Source: Geodermatophilus pulveris (GTDB taxonomy: Bacteria; Actinomycetota; Actinomycetes; Mycobacteriales; Geodermatophilaceae). From it: a DNA stretch of 64,000 bases. The translations under genes were made by a program, and so were the position numbers. Below are positions 17,765-24,798 of the stretch, one piece after another; within the stretch, counting starts at the first letter, position 1, and every line of letters begins with the position of its first letter. The stretch lies in NCBI RefSeq assembly GCF_900188375.1, contig NZ_FZOO01000003.1:62001-126000 (forward strand). Direction: 5' to 3'. The notes beneath the pieces were generated by a model. It searched no databases and had not been told where the DNA came from. It saw nothing but the letters and a program-made list of their open reading frames with translations.

Positions 17765-18475
17765 CTACAGGTGCAGGCCGCACTCCGTCTTGCCTCGCCC
17801 GGCCCACCGGCCGGCGCGCGGGTCCTCGCCGGGGGCCACCGGGCGGGTGCACGGCGCGCAGCCGATCGAGGCGTACCCGACCTCCTGCAGCGGGTTGACC
17901 GGCACCCGGTGCTCGGCGGTGTAGGCGTCGACGTGCTCCTGCGTCCAGGCGGCCAGCGGGTTGACCTTGACCATGCCGCGCTTGGCGTCCCAGTCGACGA
18001 CCCGCGTGCCGGCGCGGGTGGGCGACTCGTCGCGGCGCACGCCGGAGCCCCACGCGACGTAGCCGGCCAGCGCCCGGGCCAGCGGCTGCACCTTGCGCAG
18101 CGAGCAGCACAGGTCGGGGTCGCGCCGGTGCAGCTCGGGTCCGTGCTCGGCGTCCTGCTGGGCCACCGTCCGCTCGGGGAGGACGTTGACCAGGGTGATC
18201 GGCATGACCCCGCTGACCCAGTCGCGGGTGCCGATCGTCTCGGCGAAGTGGTAGCCGGTGTCGAGGAAGACCACGTGCACGCCGGGGACGGCCCGGCTCG
18301 CCAGGTGGGCCAGCAGGCCATCGGCCATCGACGAGGTGACGGCGAAGCCGTCGCCGAAGGTCTCCCCGGCCCAGCGCAGCACGGCCAGCGCCTGCTCGAC
18401 GGGGTCGGCGACGCCGGCGAAGCGGGCGTCGGCCTCGGCGGCCAGCTCCGGGGTCGCGGCGATCGCGGTCGTCAT
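17765..18475 (-). CDS. cysH: Assimilatory adenylylsulfate (APS) reductase
   Basis: 236 residues. It reduces activated sulfate to sulfite. The paired cysteines LCCSLRK and GCAPC bind a [4Fe-4S] cluster and mark the APS-using type rather than the PAPS-using E. coli type. The catalytic cysteine is in the terminal ECGLHL. The nucleotide-binding strand AVTSSMADGLLAHL and FLDTGYHF are present. ATG 18475 overlaps the stop of the small zinc-ribbon gene as ATGA. Sulfite from CysH would feed the sulfite reductase encoded upstream in the same operon. Regulation is likely by the cysteine leader peptide at the operon front. Confidence 0.95.
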   Translation of the reverse strand: MTTAIAATPELAAEADARFAGVADPVEQALAVLRWAGETFGDGFAVTSSMADGLLAHLASRAVPGVHVVFLDTGYHFAETIGTRDWVSGVMPITLVNVLPERTVAQQDAEHGPELHRRDPDLCCSLRKVQPLARALAGYVAWGSGVRRDESPTRAGTRVVDWDAKRGMVKVNPLAAWTQEHVDAYTAEHRVPVNPLQEVGYASIGCAPCTRPVAPGEDPRAGRWAGRGKTECGLHL

Positions 18476-18639
18476 GGGTGCTGCACTCCTGTCCCGGTGA
18501 GCCGGACGGTGAAGGTCCGCAGGCACGCGGCGCAGTGCCACCCGCCTCCGTCCCCGTGCGGGGTGAGCTCCTCGTCCCCGCAGTACGGGCAGTGGAACAC
18601 GGGCAGCTGGCGTGCTCTTCCGGGCGACTCCTCGGTCAC
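18472..18639 (-). CDS. Small zinc-ribbon protein of the sulfate operon
   Basis: 55 residues between nirA and cysH. HCPYCGDEELTP and WHCAACLRTF give two CxxC pairs that should bind one zinc ion as a zinc ribbon. GTG 18639 lies 10 bases after the nirA stop, and its own stop overlaps the cysH start (ATGA), so it is translated as part of the operon. Similar tiny CxxC proteins occur at this place in other actinobacterial sulfate operons. The role is unknown, perhaps a thiol or redox partner or a regulator. It is easily missed because of its length. Confidence 0.8.
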   Translation of the reverse strand: MTEESPGRARQLPVFHCPYCGDEELTPHGDGGGWHCAACLRTFTVRLTGTGVQHP

Positions 18640-18649
18640 AGCAGCCCCG

Positions 18650-20356
18650 TCACAGCAGCCACGACTCCTCCGCGCGCGCGACGTAGGCGGCGAAGCCCTC
18701 GCCGTCCTCGCGCCGCTCGACGTAGCCGCGCAGCACCCGCTCGCAGTAGTCCGCGGTCTCGGCCTTGGTCACCTTGTGGCCGCGGAACTTGCGGCCGAAC
18801 GCCGCCTCGACGCCGAGGTGGCCGCCCAGGTGCACCTGGAAGCCCTCGACCATCTCCCCGGAGTCGTCGCGGACCATCGAGCCCTTGAACCCGATGTCGG
18901 CGGTCTGGAAGCGGGCGCAGGCGTTCGGGCAGCCGTTGACGTTGATCGACAGCGGGGTGTCGAAGTCCGGCAGCCGCTTCTCCAGCTCGGCGTAGAGGTC
19001 CTGCGCGTGCTGCTTGGTCTCCACGATCGCCAGCTTGCAGAACTCCAGGCCGGTGCAGGCCATGGTGCCGCGGCGGAACGCGCTGGGCCGGACCTGCAGG
19101 TCCAGCTCGGCGAGGGCGGTGACCAGCGGCTCGACCCGCTCGTCCGGGACGTCGAGGACGACGAGCTTCTGCTGGGCGGTGGTGCGGATGCGCCCCGCGC
19201 CGTGCTCGTCGGCGAGCTCGGCGACCCGCGCGAGCAGGGTGCCGCTGGTGCGGCCGGTGCGCAGCGCGAAGCCCAGGGCGTTGCGGCCGTCCTTCTGCCG
19301 CATGACGCCGACGTGGTCGCGCTGGTCGTGCTGCGGCGGCGCGGGCGGCGGGCCGTCGGGCAGCGCGCGGTGCAGGTACTCGTCCTGCAGCACCTGGCGG
19401 AACCGCTCGGGACCCCAGTCGGCGACGAGGAACTTCAACCGTGCCCGGTTGCGCTGCCGGCGGTAGCCGTAGTCGCGGAAGACCGAGGTGCAGGCGGCCC
19501 ACACCTCGGTGACCTCCTCGGGGCGGACGAACACGCCGACCCGCTGGGCGAGCATCGGGTTGGTGGACAGCCCGCCGCCGACCCACAGGTCGTAGCCGAC
19601 CTCGCCGTCCGCGGTGCGCACGCCGACGAAGGAGACGTCGTTGATCTCGTGCCCGGTGCAGTGGTCCACGCATCCGGACATCGAGGTCTTCCACTTGCGC
19701 GGCAGGTTGCTGAACTCCGGGTTGCCCAGGTATTTCTCCACCGTCTGCGCCAGCACGCCGGTGGCATCGACCACCTCGTCCTCGAGGACCCCGGCCAGCG
19801 GGCAGTTCAGCATGGTGCGCGGGGTGTCGCCGCAGGCCTCGGTCGTGGACAGGCCCACGGACTCCAGCCGCCGCCAGATCTCCGGGACGTCCTCGATGCG
19901 GATCCAGTGCAGCTGGACGTTCTGCCGGTCGGTGACGTCGGCGACGTCGCGGCCGAACTCGGTGCTGATGCCGCCGACCACCCGCAGCTGGTCGCTGCTC
20001 AGCTGCCCTCCGTCGATGCGGACGCGCAGCATGAAGTAGGAGTCCTCGAGCTCCTCGGGTTCCAGCACGGCCGTCTTCCCGCCGGGGATGCCCTGCGCAC
20101 GCTGGGTGTAGAGACCCATCCACCGCATCCGGCCGCGCAGGTCGGAGGGGTCGATGCCGTCGAAGCCGGTGTGCTGGTAGGTGTCCAGGATCCGCTGGCG
20201 GACGGTCAGCCCGTCGGCGTCCTTCTTCATCCGCTCGTTGGGGTTGAGCGGCTCGCGGTAGCCGAGCGCCCACTGGCCCTGGCCGCGCTGGGCGGCCTCG
20301 CGGCGCGGGGGCCGGGGGCCCGTGCGAGTCGGCCGCGTCTCGGGGGAGCTCGTCAC
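18650..20356 (-). CDS. nirA: Ferredoxin-dependent assimilatory sulfite reductase
   Basis: 568 residues from GTG 20356, six-electron reduction of sulfite to sulfide using ferredoxin. The sirohaem-[4Fe-4S] ligands are in MACTGLEFCKLA and NGCPNACARF. Two repeated nitrite/sulfite reductase half-domains are seen. MRWMGLYTQR and TTEACGDTPRTML match the mycobacterial NirA (sulfite reductase) family better than nitrite reductases. Its placement with cysH and cysC supports sulfite as substrate. The cysteine leader peptide begins 183 bases upstream, and a strong palindrome lies between. A longer frame starting at 20431 is unlikely. Confidence 0.95.
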   Translation of the reverse strand: MTSSPETRPTRTGPRPPRREAAQRGQGQWALGYREPLNPNERMKKDADGLTVRQRILDTYQHTGFDGIDPSDLRGRMRWMGLYTQRAQGIPGGKTAVLEPEELEDSYFMLRVRIDGGQLSSDQLRVVGGISTEFGRDVADVTDRQNVQLHWIRIEDVPEIWRRLESVGLSTTEACGDTPRTMLNCPLAGVLEDEVVDATGVLAQTVEKYLGNPEFSNLPRKWKTSMSGCVDHCTGHEINDVSFVGVRTADGEVGYDLWVGGGLSTNPMLAQRVGVFVRPEEVTEVWAACTSVFRDYGYRRQRNRARLKFLVADWGPERFRQVLQDEYLHRALPDGPPPAPPQHDQRDHVGVMRQKDGRNALGFALRTGRTSGTLLARVAELADEHGAGRIRTTAQQKLVVLDVPDERVEPLVTALAELDLQVRPSAFRRGTMACTGLEFCKLAIVETKQHAQDLYAELEKRLPDFDTPLSINVNGCPNACARFQTADIGFKGSMVRDDSGEMVEGFQVHLGGHLGVEAAFGRKFRGHKVTKAETADYCERVLRGYVERREDGEGFAAYVARAEESWLL

Positions 20357-20423
20357 GGTGGTGTCCTCACTGCGCCGCCGCGCCCGCACGCCGGGCACGG
20401 GGAGGCGCTGTCGGTTCGGGGAG

Positions 20424-20439
20424 CGCAGCACGTGCTGCG
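20424..20439 (-). promoter_or_regulatory. Palindrome in the cysteine attenuator region
   Basis: A perfect 16-base palindrome CGCAGCACGTGCTGCG between the leader peptide stop and nirA. It may be one arm set of the attenuator, or a DNA operator; as RNA it lacks a normal loop. Confidence 0.4.
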
Positions 20440-20452
20440 GGGACCGGGGGTG

Positions 20453-20539
20453 TCAGCGCGCGGGGCGACAGACGGCGCTGCTGACGCGCGCCAGGTCGAT
20501 GTGACGACGCGCGACGAGGAGCAGGGCGCGGACGGTCAC
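20453..20539 (-). CDS. Cysteine-responsive leader peptide
   Basis: 28 codons from GTG 20539 to TGA. The peptide includes RRHIDLARVSSAVC and ends CRPAR, matching the short leader peptides found before sulfur-assimilation genes in actinobacteria. Ribosomes slowing at the cysteine codon near the end would report cysteine supply and alter folding of the downstream leader, changing nirA-cysH expression. It lies 40 bases after the cysC stop. Recognition is from memory of the family pattern; the attenuator fold itself has not been computed. Confidence 0.8.
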   Translation of the reverse strand: MTVRALLLVARRHIDLARVSSAVCRPAR

Positions 20540-20579
20540 CCGGCCATGGTCCCACACCGCCGGTGGCGGGCGGACGAGC

Positions 20580-21131
20580 TCAGCCGACCGGGGCGGGCCG
20601 CCCGTCGACCGCGGCGCGGATGCGGGCCACGGACTCCGCCAGCGGGGTGGTCGAGGTGTCGATCACCAGCTCGGCCCGGACCGGCGGCTCGTAGGGGTCG
20701 TCGACGCCGGTGAACCCGGTGAGCTGCCCGGCGCGGGCGCGGGCGTAGAGGCCCTTGACGTCGCGGCCCTCGCACACCTCCAGCGGCGTGGACAGGTGCA
20801 CCAGCACGAACCGGCCGTGCCGCTCGACGAGGGCGCGGGCCTCCTCCCGGGCGGACTCGTACGGGGCGATCGCGGCGACGACGACCGTGCCGCCGTGCCG
20901 GACCACCTCGCCGGCGACGAAGCCGATCCGGCGGATGTTGAGGTCTCGGTCGGCGCGGGAGAAGGACAGCTCGCTGGACAGGTGGGTGCGCACGACGTCG
21001 CCGTCCAGGACCGTCACCGGCCGGCCCCCGGCCTCCAGCTCGGCGACCAGTGCGTCGGCGATGGTCGACTTGCCCGCCCCGGACAGGCCGGTGAGGAACA
21101 CGGTGACGCCCTCGCGCCGCGCAGCTGGCAT
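20580..21131 (-). CDS. cysC: Adenylylsulfate kinase
   Basis: 183 residues from ATG 21131. It phosphorylates APS to PAPS with ATP. The Walker A GLSGAGKST is at residues 15-23, DGDVVRTHLSSELSFSRADR binds APS, and NIRRIGFVA and RDVKGLYARARAGQLTGFTG are conserved. It is a stand-alone kinase, not fused to CysN. It precedes the leader peptide and sulfite reductase on the same strand. No sulfate adenylyltransferase is in the window, and the adjacent CysH is of the APS type, so PAPS from this enzyme may serve sulfation rather than assimilation. Confidence 0.95.
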   Translation of the reverse strand: MPAARREGVTVFLTGLSGAGKSTIADALVAELEAGGRPVTVLDGDVVRTHLSSELSFSRADRDLNIRRIGFVAGEVVRHGGTVVVAAIAPYESAREEARALVERHGRFVLVHLSTPLEVCEGRDVKGLYARARAGQLTGFTGVDDPYEPPVRAELVIDTSTTPLAESVARIRAAVDGRPAPVG

Positions 21132-21208
21132 GCCGTCAGTCTCGCCCACCCGGCGTCGTCGCCGGCCGACCGAGGGGGCGCACCACGCGCGGCAGCGCCG
21201 GGTACCCC

Positions 21209-21757
21209 TCAGTCGGCCAGCCGGTGCAGCACGACGATGCCGCCGTGCGCGGGCCGGTCCAGGCGCTCCCGGTCGGTCTGCACGTACTCGTCGAGGACGG
21301 CGACGATGCGGCGGTCCAGCTCGTCGGCGTCCTCGGCCGACAGGTGCAGGATGAACCGGGCGAAGGTGCGCACCGACCCGGGGCCGGCCTCGCGCAGCTC
21401 CTCCTGGAAGGCCTCGATCGGTGCCAGCCGCTCGTCGGCCTCCGCGGCGTCCAGCGGTGTGCTCAGCCACCAGGACAGCCCGGTCGACCGGTAGGGCTTC
21501 TCGAGGGCTCCGCTGGTGCCGGTGCGCACCGGCACCGGCTCGAGGAACCCGGCGTCCACCAGCTGGCGGACGTGGTGGAGCACCGTCCCCGGGTCGCGGT
21601 CGAGCCGGTCGGCCAGCTGCTTGTTGGTCAGCTCCTCGTGCGCGCACAGGCGCAGGACCCGCAGCCGCAGCGGGTGGGCCAGGGCCCGGGCCTCCCGGGC
21701 GGTCGCCTGCCGGCGCTGCCGGGGGGCGCGGCCGCCGGCCGACGACGTCGCCTCCAC
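21209..21757 (-). CDS. ArsR-family winged-helix regulator
   Basis: 182 residues from GTG 21757. The DNA-binding domain (about 20-80) reads LAHPLRLRVLRL, ELTNKQLADRLDRDPGTVLHHVRQLVDAGFLEP, a helix-turn-helix with wing. The C-terminal half is helical and acidic and has no cysteine metal site, so it is not a classic metal sensor. It is divergent from an MFS exporter gene, with a palindromic operator between them, the usual layout for a local repressor of a drug or metabolite exporter. A TACCCT hexamer six bases upstream suggests a leaderless start. Confidence 0.9.
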   Translation of the reverse strand: MEATSSAGGRAPRQRRQATAREARALAHPLRLRVLRLCAHEELTNKQLADRLDRDPGTVLHHVRQLVDAGFLEPVPVRTGTSGALEKPYRSTGLSWWLSTPLDAAEADERLAPIEAFQEELREAGPGSVRTFARFILHLSAEDADELDRRIVAVLDEYVQTDRERLDRPAHGGIVVLHRLAD

Positions 21758-21788
21758 GCCGGCAGGGTAGCCGGATGGACTCCGCTCA

Positions 21789-21814
21789 CATCGATGGAGA
21801 TCTCCCCATCGATG
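21789..21814. promoter_or_regulatory. Operator between ArsR-like and MFS genes
   Basis: CATCGATGG (21789-21797) and CCATCGATG (21806-21814) are inverted repeats around AGATCTCC. The site lies 16 bases before the MFS start and 32 bases before the regulator start, where a bound dimer would control both promoters. Confidence 0.75.
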
Positions 21815-21829
21815 CGGCACGGTGGGTCC

Positions 21830-23098
21830 GTGACAGACGACGGGGCGGCACCGGCCGCGGCGCGGGTCGCCCCTCGGGCACCCCTGGGGGCGGCGTACTG
21901 GCGGCTGTGGACGTCCTCCGGGCTGTCCAACCTGGCCGACGGGGTGCTCAAGGTGGCCCTGCCGCTCGTGGCCCTCGGCTTCACCCGCTCACCGGCCCTC
22001 GTGGCGGGCGTGACCCTGGCCCTGACGCTGCCGTGGCTGCTGTTCGCCCTGCCGGTCGGCGCGCTGGCCGACCGGCTGGACCGCCGCCGCCTCATGCTCG
22101 GTGCCCACGTCGCCCGCGTGCTCCTGCTCGCCGGGCTCGTCGCCGTCCTGGCCCTGGACCTCGGCTCGGTCTGGGCGCTGTACGTGGTGGCGTTCTGCCT
22201 GGGCGCGGCCGAGACCGTCTACGACACCTCGGCCCAGTCGATCCTCCCGGCGCTCGCGCCGCGGGAGCAGCTGACCCGGGCCAACGGGCGGCTGTACGCG
22301 GTCGAGCTCACCGCCAACCAGTTCGTCGGCCCGCCGCTGGGCGGCGTCCTCGTGGCGTCGGGCGCGACGCTCGCCTTCGCCACCCCGGCGGGACTGTGGC
22401 TGGCCGCGCTCGGCGTCCTGCTGCTGGTGCGCGGCCGCTTCCGGGTGGCGCGGGAGGGCACCACGAGCGTGCGCGCCGACGTCGCCGAGGGACTGCGCTT
22501 CCTGGGCCGGCACCGGCTGCTGCGCACGCTGGCGGTGATGGTGGGGGTGTCCAACTTCGCCTCGAGCGCCGTCTTCGCCGTCTTCGTGCTGCACGCCGTC
22601 GGCCCCGGCTCGCCCATGGGGCTGTCCGAGCAGGCCTACGGGCTGCTGCTGACCACCCTGGCCGTCGGCAGCCTGCTCGGCTCGTTCGTCGCCGCGGGGC
22701 TGGTGCGCGTGCTGGGACGGGCCCGCTCGCTGGCGCTCACCCTGGTCGGCAACGCGGCGCTGCTGGGCACCCCCGCGGTCACCACCGACGCCCGGCTCGT
22801 CGGCGCGGCCTTCCTCCTCGGCGGCGCGCTCATCGTCGTGTGGAACGTGGTCACGGTGTCCCTGCGCCAGGGGATCACCCCCGACCGGCTGCTCGGCCGG
22901 GTCAACAGCGGCTACCGCCTGCTCGCCTGGGGCAGCATGCCCCTCGGTGCCGCGGCCGGCGGCCTGCTGGCCGACGTGTCCGGGCTGCCCACCGTGTTCG
23001 CCACCATGGCCGTGCTGAGTCTCGCGCTGCTGCTGGCCATGCCGGTGGTCACCGACGAGCGGATGGACGCCGCCGAGCGCGCCGCCGCGGCCGGGTGA
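21830..23098 (+). CDS. MFS exporter, EntS-like
   Basis: 422 residues with about twelve hydrophobic segments. FALPVGALADRLDRRRLM is the MFS loop 2-3 motif; GAAETVYDTSAQSILPALAP and RVNSGYRLLAWGSMPLGA are typical of the MFS_3/EntS exporter group. Such carriers use the proton gradient to export drugs or siderophores; the substrate here is unknown. GTG 21830 is chosen because the operator lies immediately upstream. It is likely repressed by the divergent ArsR-like protein. It converges on the Rrf2 gene with only 6 bases between them. Confidence 0.92.
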   Translation: MTDDGAAPAAARVAPRAPLGAAYWRLWTSSGLSNLADGVLKVALPLVALGFTRSPALVAGVTLALTLPWLLFALPVGALADRLDRRRLMLGAHVARVLLLAGLVAVLALDLGSVWALYVVAFCLGAAETVYDTSAQSILPALAPREQLTRANGRLYAVELTANQFVGPPLGGVLVASGATLAFATPAGLWLAALGVLLLVRGRFRVAREGTTSVRADVAEGLRFLGRHRLLRTLAVMVGVSNFASSAVFAVFVLHAVGPGSPMGLSEQAYGLLLTTLAVGSLLGSFVAAGLVRVLGRARSLALTLVGNAALLGTPAVTTDARLVGAAFLLGGALIVVWNVVTVSLRQGITPDRLLGRVNSGYRLLAWGSMPLGAAAGGLLADVSGLPTVFATMAVLSLALLLAMPVVTDERMDAAERAAAAG

Positions 23099-23104
23099 GG
23101 GCGG

Positions 23105-23590
23105 TCAACCGTCGGCGGGCGCGTCGCCGAAGGACCGCCACGCCTGCTCGAGGGCGGCCAGCTCGGCCACCGGCCCCGGCAGCCGGCCGGCCACGACGTC
23201 GGCGAGGGTGACCTCCTCGAGCACCCGGCGGTAGGCCTCCCGGGCGGCCACCCACACCGAGGCGAGCGGGACGGCGGTGCCCGAGTACTCGACGTCCTCC
23301 GGGCGCTGACCGTGCACCTCGGCGAGGAAACCCTGCTCCACCCGCATGACCCGGGCGACGGACACCTCCGACGGCGGCAGGGCCAGCCGGTAGCCGCCCT
23401 CCCGGCCGCGCTGGCTGGTGACCAGCCGGGCGTGCTGCAGGTCGCCCAGGATCGACTGCAGGAAGCGCGAGGGGATGCCCTGCGCGGCGGCGATGCGGTC
23501 GCAGGTCAGGGCACCGGGTGCCGCCGCGGCCAGCTCGACGGCGGCCCGGACGGCGTAGTCGACCCGGGCGGTGATGCGCACGAGGGCCAT
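23105..23590 (-). CDS. Rrf2-family regulator without iron-sulfur cysteines
   Basis: 161 residues from ATG 23590. ITARVDYAVRAAVELA, LTCDRIAAAQGIPSRFLQSIL and GREGGYRLALPPSEVSVA are diagnostic of the Rrf2 winged helix. The three cysteines that bind iron-sulfur clusters in IscR, NsrR or RsrR are missing; only one early cysteine is seen. This resembles CymR, the cysteine-metabolism repressor of Firmicutes. The sulfate assimilation genes lie 3 kb away, so a link is possible but not shown. It is divergent from the Nudix fusion gene with just 26 bases between. Confidence 0.9.
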   Translation of the reverse strand: MALVRITARVDYAVRAAVELAAAAPGALTCDRIAAAQGIPSRFLQSILGDLQHARLVTSQRGREGGYRLALPPSEVSVARVMRVEQGFLAEVHGQRPEDVEYSGTAVPLASVWVAAREAYRRVLEEVTLADVVAGRLPGPVAELAALEQAWRSFGDAPADG

Positions 23591-23616
23591 GGTGCCCTGT
23601 CCGGCAGGCTGGCACG

Positions 23617-24369
23617 GTGCCCCGGCTGAGTTTCACCACCCTGGTGGCGGCGCCCCTGACCGTGGCGTTCGACGTCGCCCGCGCCCTCCGCCGCCCGTGG
23701 CCCGGTCCCCTGGAGGAGGTCGAGTCGGTCCGCCCGGTGCGGGACGTGTACGCCGGGCCCGGCCACGGCCGGCGCCGGGTCACCCACACCCGCCGCTACA
23801 CCGCCACCCGCGCCGGCACGCTGGTCGAGGAGGAGGTCGCCTGGGTGACGGCCGGGCCGCTGGGCCGGCTGGCCGACGCGGTGCTGCGCCGGCGCCTGCG
23901 GCGGGAGATGGCCGCCCACCTGGACGGCTACGCCGCCGCGGCGGCCCGCCGGGCGCTCGACGTCGTCCAGGTGGTCGGCGTGGCGCTGGTGGACGGCGAC
24001 CGCGTGCTCGTCGCCCGGCGGTCGGGCGGGCCCTACGACGGCCGCTGGGAGTTCCCCGGCGGCAAGGTGGAGCCGGGGGAGACGGAGCTCGCCGCGCTGG
24101 TCCGGGAGATCCGCGAGGAGCTCGGCGTGGTCGTCGTCCCGCGGGGGTTCGTCGGCGAGGTGGTGCTGGACGGCGTCGTCGCCGGCGGGGCCGCCGGGGA
24201 GTCCACGCTGCGGGTCTGGTGGGCCGAGGTGGACACCACCGCCGCGGTCACCGCGCACGAGCACAGCGAGCTGCGCTGGGTGGCCGCCGGCGAGCTGGAC
24301 TCGCTGGACTGGATCCCGGCCGACCGGCCGCTGCTGCCGGCCGTCCGCGCGCTGCTGGCCGACCGCTGA
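23617..24369 (+). CDS. SRPBCC-Nudix fusion hydrolase
   Basis: 250 residues. Residues 1-115 resemble a shortened SRPBCC lipid-binding domain (FTTLVAAPLTVAFDVAR, later EEEVAWVTAGPLGRLADAVL). Residues 117-250 are a MutT-like Nudix domain: GVALVDGDRVLVARRSGGPY, then the Nudix box from GGKVEPGETELAALVREIRE to ELG (149-170) with all catalytic glutamates. Nudix enzymes cleave nucleoside diphosphate derivatives, often oxidised nucleotides. The combination is unusual, and the purpose of the N-terminal domain is not clear. GTG 23617 is 26 bases from the divergent Rrf2 start, so their promoters must overlap the coding regions. Confidence 0.8.
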   Translation: MPRLSFTTLVAAPLTVAFDVARALRRPWPGPLEEVESVRPVRDVYAGPGHGRRRVTHTRRYTATRAGTLVEEEVAWVTAGPLGRLADAVLRRRLRREMAAHLDGYAAAAARRALDVVQVVGVALVDGDRVLVARRSGGPYDGRWEFPGGKVEPGETELAALVREIREELGVVVVPRGFVGEVVLDGVVAGGAAGESTLRVWWAEVDTTAAVTAHEHSELRWVAAGELDSLDWIPADRPLLPAVRALLADR

Positions 24370-24384
24370 GCCGGGGCCGGGACG

Positions 24385-24419
24385 ACGGCGGGCGCCGTCC
24401 CGGGGGCGGCGCCCGCCGT
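24385..24419. terminator. Terminator between Nudix gene and csbD
   Basis: ACGGCGGGCGCCG (24385-24397) and CGGCGCCCGCCGT (24407-24419) are exact complements around a 9-base loop. It sits between convergent stops and likely ends both transcripts. Confidence 0.75.
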
Positions 24420-24439
24420 GACGTGCTGGAACGGCTCCC

Positions 24440-24486
24440 TAGAGGGCCCCGCCCCGAGCGTGCGTGGGGTGGGGGGTGGCGGGGTC
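24440..24486 (-). repeat. Stop-codon-proximal interspersed element, copy C
   Basis: On the minus strand, immediately after the csbD stop, the sequence reads GGACCCCGCCACCCCCCACC and later GCTCG, GGCGGG, CCCT. About 40 of 49 bases match the copy after glgC (63226), and the orientation relative to the upstream gene is the same. Confidence 0.55.
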
Positions 24487-24488
24487 CG

Positions 24489-24659
24489 TCACTTGAAGAC
24501 GTCCTTGACCTTCTCGCCGGCCTGCTTGAGGTTGCCCGACGCCTGGTCGGCCTGGCCCTCGGCCTGCAGGTCGCGGTCACCGGTCGCCTCGCCGACGGAC
24601 TCCTTGCCCTTGCCGGACAGCTCCTGCGCCTTGTTCTTCGCCTTGTCGATGCCGCTCAT
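24489..24659 (-). CDS. CsbD-family stress protein
   Basis: 56 residues, hydrophilic and Lys/Glu/Gly-rich with no cysteine or aromatic core: MSGIDKAKNKAQELSGKGKE, then GEATGDRDLQAEGQADQASG. This is the CsbD pattern, a small helical protein induced by general stress (under sigma B control in Bacillus). Its molecular function is unknown. ATG 24659 follows AGAGGAG. It is a single gene facing the Nudix gene and followed by the interspersed element. Confidence 0.93.
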   Translation of the reverse strand: MSGIDKAKNKAQELSGKGKESVGEATGDRDLQAEGQADQASGNLKQAGEKVKDVFK

Positions 24660-24798
24660 GCCGACTCCTCTCGTTGGACCGGACGGGGTACCCCGGTCCG
24701 GCCCCGCCGACACCCCGGAACGGGTACCGGCCGGTCCGCGCCTGGCTAGGCTGCCGGCTGCGCGGCGACGCGCGGACCGGAGCGGGGGAGGCGATCGG

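Noticed and set aside
23591-23616. GTGCC...GGCAC in the 26-base Rrf2/Nudix gap as an operator
   Set aside because: Only five-base arms in GC-rich DNA; too weak to call without comparison.
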